From: Holosporales bacterium
Lineage (GTDB): Bacteria > Pseudomonadota > Alphaproteobacteria > UBA3830 > JAIRMZ01
Assembly (NCBI GenBank): GCA_031258355.1
Contig: JAIRMZ010000090.1
Coordinates: 1-7,543 of the forward strand
Length of the DNA: 7,543 nucleotides
Direction of reading: 5' to 3'
Positions 4,877 through 7,543 of this stretch are shown one piece after another; position 1 is the stretch's first letter, and every line of letters begins with the position of its first letter. Below the pieces are notes generated by a model. It saw nothing but the letters and a program-made list of their open reading frames with translations, was not told the origin of the DNA and did not search any database. Position numbers and translations under genes: made by a program.

Positions 4877-7543
4877 ATGACAATAAAACTAAGGAGAATG
4901 CATTTAGTTGCTATTCTTGGCTTTGGATGTTCTGCGGTGGCCATGGAAAAGATCGAAGTTGGAACACTTTCTAATAATAACGGAGACGAGCGCCCTTTGT
5001 GTCTGTCCCTTCGAGATGATGGAACAGCTCTGAGATTGGAAGAAGGGGATCTGCGGGGGTGTGTAGCCGATATCTGCATCCCGAATCGGGTTATAGTTCT
5101 TGGAAAGCAGGTATTCTCTACATTGGGAATAAGATTTATCACTTTTGAACCTGATTCTCGATTGACGACAATTGATGACAAATGTTTTAGCCCATGTGCT
5201 CTAACAACTATCTGCATCCCGAGAAGTGTGGAGATCCTAGGGAAAAGAGTTTTTTCTAAATGCCGGATACAGGGAATTACTTTTGAGCCCAATTCTCGAT
5301 TGATGAGAATCGAAGAAAGCTGCTTCTTTAATTGTTCCACTCCAACTATCTGCATCCCGAGAAGTGTAGAGATTCTTGGGAAAGGGGCTTTTGCAAGATG
5401 CCAGATACAAGAAATCACTTTTGAGTCCGATTCTCGATTGGTGAGAATCGAAGAAAGCTGCTTCTCTAATTGTTCCACTCCAACTATCTACATCCCGAGA
5501 AGTGTAGAGATTCTTGGGAAAGGGGCTTTTGCAAGATGCCAGATACAAGGAATCACTTTTGAATCCGATTCTCGATTGGTGAGAATCGAAGAAGGCTGCT
5601 TCTTTAATTGTTCTATTCCAACTATCTGCATCCCAAGAAGCGTGGGGATCTTAGGGGAAGGAGTTTTTGCTAGATGCCAGATACAGGAAATCACTTTTGA
5701 ACCTGATTCTCGATTGATGACAATTGGTGACAAATGTTTCAATTCGTGTAGTCTGACAACTATCTGCATCCCGAGAAGCATAGAGATCTTAGGGAAAGGA
5801 GCTTTTTCAGGATGCCAGATACAGGAAATCACTTTTGAACCTGATTCTCGATTGACGACAATTAGTGACAAATGTTTCAATTCGTGTAGTCTGACAGCTA
5901 TCTGCATTCCGAGAAGCATAGAGATCTTAGGGAAAGGAGCTTTTTCAGAATGCCGGATACGGGAATTCACCTTTGGGTCTGATTCTCAATTGGCAAGAAT
6001 CGAAGAAGGCTGCTTCTTTAATTGTTCCGCTCCAACTATCTGCATCCCGAGAAGCATAGAGATTTTAGGGAAAGGAGCCTTTGCAGGATGCCAGGTACAG
6101 GAAATCACTTTTGAACCCGATTCTCGCTTGATGACAATTGGTGACAAATGTTTCAATTCGTGTAGTCTGACAACTATCTGCATTCCGAAAGGCGTGGAGA
6201 TCTTTGAGAAAGAATGTTTTTCTAGATCAGAAATAAGAGATATTACATTTGAAGAAGAATCTTTTCTAAAAGAAATAGGTAGCGGATGTTTTAGTGGCAG
6301 CATGATAAGAAAAATTATCATTCCAAAAAATGTTGAAGCAATTTACTGTGAGGCTTTTTATGATGCGGACATAGAATCTATTACTTTTGAGGAAGGCTCC
6401 AAGCTAAAGTATATTGGCGAAGCAGCTTTCTATTGTTGTAGTATTAGAAGGGCTTTCTTTTGCCCGGATGGTGTAACAATGTTCGCAAGGCAGACTTTTG
6501 GTACAAATACACAAAGTGTAAGTGAGAGTGAATTGGAAATTTTCATTGGCTCTCAATTGGAGAGTATTGGTATATTTTGTTTTGAAAACAGACGCATTAA
6601 TAGTTTGACTATTCCAAGAAATGTTAACGCTATTGGCAAAGGGGCTTTTCGGAATGCATCGTTTAATTCTTTTTGTTTTGAAGAAAATTCCCAGCTACAG
6701 AGCATACGAGAAGGATGTTTTTTTGGTTGCAAGGTTCGAGGGCCCCTTTCTATTCCACAAAGTGTTAACACTATTGGCAGAGGGGCTTTTCGAGGTGCAA
6801 TATTTAATTCCCTATCTTTTGAAGAAAATTCTCAGTTGCAGAGTATACCACAAGAATGCTTCTTTGGTTGCAAGGTTCGAGGGTCCCTTTCTATTCCACA
6901 AAGTGTAAGTGTTATTGGAGAGAGAGCATTTGTAAATTTTGCATGCAGAGGGCTTCGCTTTGATCCAGGATCGCGGTTAATGCGTATGGAAGAAGAAGCT
7001 TTTGGAAGAGGGTACCCGTCTGTGTGCTTTCAAAATCAACTCTCTTTGGGAGAGCGACAACAAAGTGAGGCTGTGTGTCAGCTCTTTCAGCAAGTATGGT
7101 ACGGAGGAGATATAAAGCCTATAGAGATTTCCGAGGAAAATTTTCACACTATATCAATACTCCTTTCTGGACGTGAGATTGGCGATATTGTTTTCGTAGG
7201 AAATTTCATATCGACAGAGATACCGTCGATGTATTTTGGTTATAGCACACTCGGTAAGATATCTATTCCAAATGATGTACGAGTCCTTGGGCTTAGAGCT
7301 TTCTGGTGCGCAAATTTAAAAGAAATCGTGTTTGAAAAAGAGTCACAATTAGAAAGAATTGGAGTGGAATCTTTCTGCAGATGCACACTTTCTGCGCCCC
7401 TTGCTATACCGCAGTGTGTTAAGATTATCTCCTATAGGGCTTTCCATGAGATCAGCGTTGAAAATGTCGTATTTCAGAAAGGGTCAGAACTGAGAGAGAT
7501 CGGAGAGAAGGGTTTCTACAAAGCTGAAATTTCCATAGGACAT
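4877..7543 (+). CDS. Large exported BspA-like LRR_5 repeat protein, 3' end outside the window
   Basis: One frame stays open for 889 codons to the right edge without a stop. The N-terminus (MTIKLRR, hydrophobic HLVAILGFGCSAVA) is a signal peptide with a likely cleavage after AVA at residue 22. From residue 66 onward the product is made of paired leucine-rich repeats of the LRR_5 (BspA/TpLRR) type: a half-unit ICIPRSVEILGKGAF followed by a half-unit ITFEPDSRLMTIGDKCF. Residues 66-433 are eight 46-residue units, most of them nearly identical; residues 434-720 continue as diverged units, including a 47-residue duplication. About residues 712-793 break the pattern before LRRs resume (KISIPNDVRVLGLRAF). 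Most early units carry four Cys. BspA-like proteins are surface or secreted adhesins in bacteria and protists; here adhesion or host interaction is inference. The gene uses many AGA arginine codons, unlike its neighbours, suggesting transfer or relaxed selection. No transmembrane anchor or sorting signal is seen in the part present. Confidence 0.9.
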   Translation, partial: MTIKLRRMHLVAILGFGCSAVAMEKIEVGTLSNNNGDERPLCLSLRDDGTALRLEEGDLRGCVADICIPNRVIVLGKQVFSTLGIRFITFEPDSRLTTIDDKCFSPCALTTICIPRSVEILGKRVFSKCRIQGITFEPNSRLMRIEESCFFNCSTPTICIPRSVEILGKGAFARCQIQEITFESDSRLVRIEESCFSNCSTPTIYIPRSVEILGKGAFARCQIQGITFESDSRLVRIEEGCFFNCSIPTICIPRSVGILGEGVFARCQIQEITFEPDSRLMTIGDKCFNSCSLTTICIPRSIEILGKGAFSGCQIQEITFEPDSRLTTISDKCFNSCSLTAICIPRSIEILGKGAFSECRIREFTFGSDSQLARIEEGCFFNCSAPTICIPRSIEILGKGAFAGCQVQEITFEPDSRLMTIGDKCFNSCSLTTICIPKGVEIFEKECFSRSEIRDITFEEESFLKEIGSGCFSGSMIRKIIIPKNVEAIYCEAFYDADIESITFEEGSKLKYIGEAAFYCCSIRRAFFCPDGVTMFARQTFGTNTQSVSESELEIFIGSQLESIGIFCFENRRINSLTIPRNVNAIGKGAFRNASFNSFCFEENSQLQSIREGCFFGCKVRGPLSIPQSVNTIGRGAFRGAIFNSLSFEENSQLQSIPQECFFGCKVRGSLSIPQSVSVIGERAFVNFACRGLRFDPGSRLMRMEEEAFGRGYPSVCFQNQLSLGERQQSEAVCQLFQQVWYGGDIKPIEISEENFHTISILLSGREIGDIVFVGNFISTEIPSMYFGYSTLGKISIPNDVRVLGLRAFWCANLKEIVFEKESQLERIGVESFCRCTLSAPLAIPQCVKIISYRAFHEISVENVVFQKGSELREIGEKGFYKAEISIGH
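5072..6175 (+). repeat. Eight tandem 138-bp units (46 residues each) in the LRR gene
   Basis: The codons for the ICIP (once IYIP) motif start at 5072, 5210, 5348, 5486, 5624, 5762, 5900 and 6038, exactly 138 bases apart, with a ninth at 6176 whose unit is 141 bases and diverged. The first unit is more diverged than the other seven. Units three and four differ at about seven of 138 bases, and the first halves of units six and seven are nearly identical. The period is a multiple of three, so unit gain or loss keeps the reading frame. Confidence 0.95.
6611..6892 (+). repeat. Second tandem duplication, 141-bp units (47 residues)
   Basis: Two units begin at the codons for IPRN/IPQS at 6611 and 6752, and a third, diverged copy starts at 6893. 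GGTTGCAAGGTTCGAGGG is shared exactly at 6725 and 6866, followed in both by CTTTCTATTCCACAAAGTGT. Residues SFEENSQLQSI and ECFFGCKVRG are repeated. This array differs in length and sequence from the 138-bp array, so it expanded separately. Confidence 0.85.

Noticed and set aside
4922..4945. Possible lipoprotein lipobox (GFGC) in the LRR signal peptide
   Set aside because: The residues before Cys are not the usual L-[AS]-[GA]; an AVA signal peptidase I site directly follows and fits better.
5072..6175. Regular tandem repeats considered as a CRISPR array or integron-like cassette array
   Set aside because: Units are 138 bp, adjacent, without spacers, and encode continuous LRR protein.
4795..6321. 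Several long minus-strand open frames (up to 227 codons) across the 138-bp repeats
   Set aside because: They are shadows: a repeat period divisible by three keeps an antisense frame open in every unit. They have no start signals or known family features, and the plus-strand LRR frame explains the region fully.

Overview
The window looks like chromosomal DNA from an alphaproteobacterium of moderate GC, probably one living with a eukaryotic host. The alphaproteobacterial signal comes from gene order and family: a DsbA-like gene next to a DUF721/DciA gene, divergent from mutY, and an IbpA-like Hsp20 gene followed directly by a DUF1150 gene. The host-associated guess rests on a large BspA-type leucine-rich-repeat (LRR_5) protein at the right end, a family common in protists and their bacterial partners. 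Holosporales or Rickettsiales-like lineages are possible, but nothing here fixes the order.

Positions 1-1668 hold a divergent pair. On the minus strand are the start of a secreted DsbA-family thioredoxin (cut by the left edge) and a DUF721/DciA gene overlapping it. On the plus strand is mutY, whose start codon lies inside the 5' end of the DUF721 gene. Positions 1665-3319 hold a minus-strand three-gene run: hsp20, a small DUF1150 gene and a membrane-anchored family-25 glycosyltransferase. The last overlaps the end of mutY by three bases. Positions 3320-3487 are a divergent control region with a candidate hsp20 promoter and a strong 12-bp hairpin just before lysC. Aspartate kinase (3488-4675) has an intact catalytic half and strongly divergent ACT domains.

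From 4676 to 4876 there is no gene, but there is a terminator-like hairpin, a second hairpin, a candidate promoter with a palindrome over its -10 box, and an eight-G run in the ribosome-binding region. From 4877 to the right edge one open frame of 889 codons, with no stop in the window, encodes an exported cysteine-rich LRR_5 protein. Its N-terminal half is built from near-identical 138-bp (46-residue) units of two interchangeable subtypes. This is the most unusual element in the window and looks like a rapidly evolving surface or secreted protein.

The left genes are housekeeping functions: periplasmic disulfide chemistry, helicase loading, base-excision repair, chaperone, envelope sugar transfer and the first step of the lysine/diaminopimelate pathway. 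The LRR gene is accessory. It differs in repeat content, in heavy AGA arginine codon use and in probable regulation. Six of the eight genes appear to start with a codon other than ATG.
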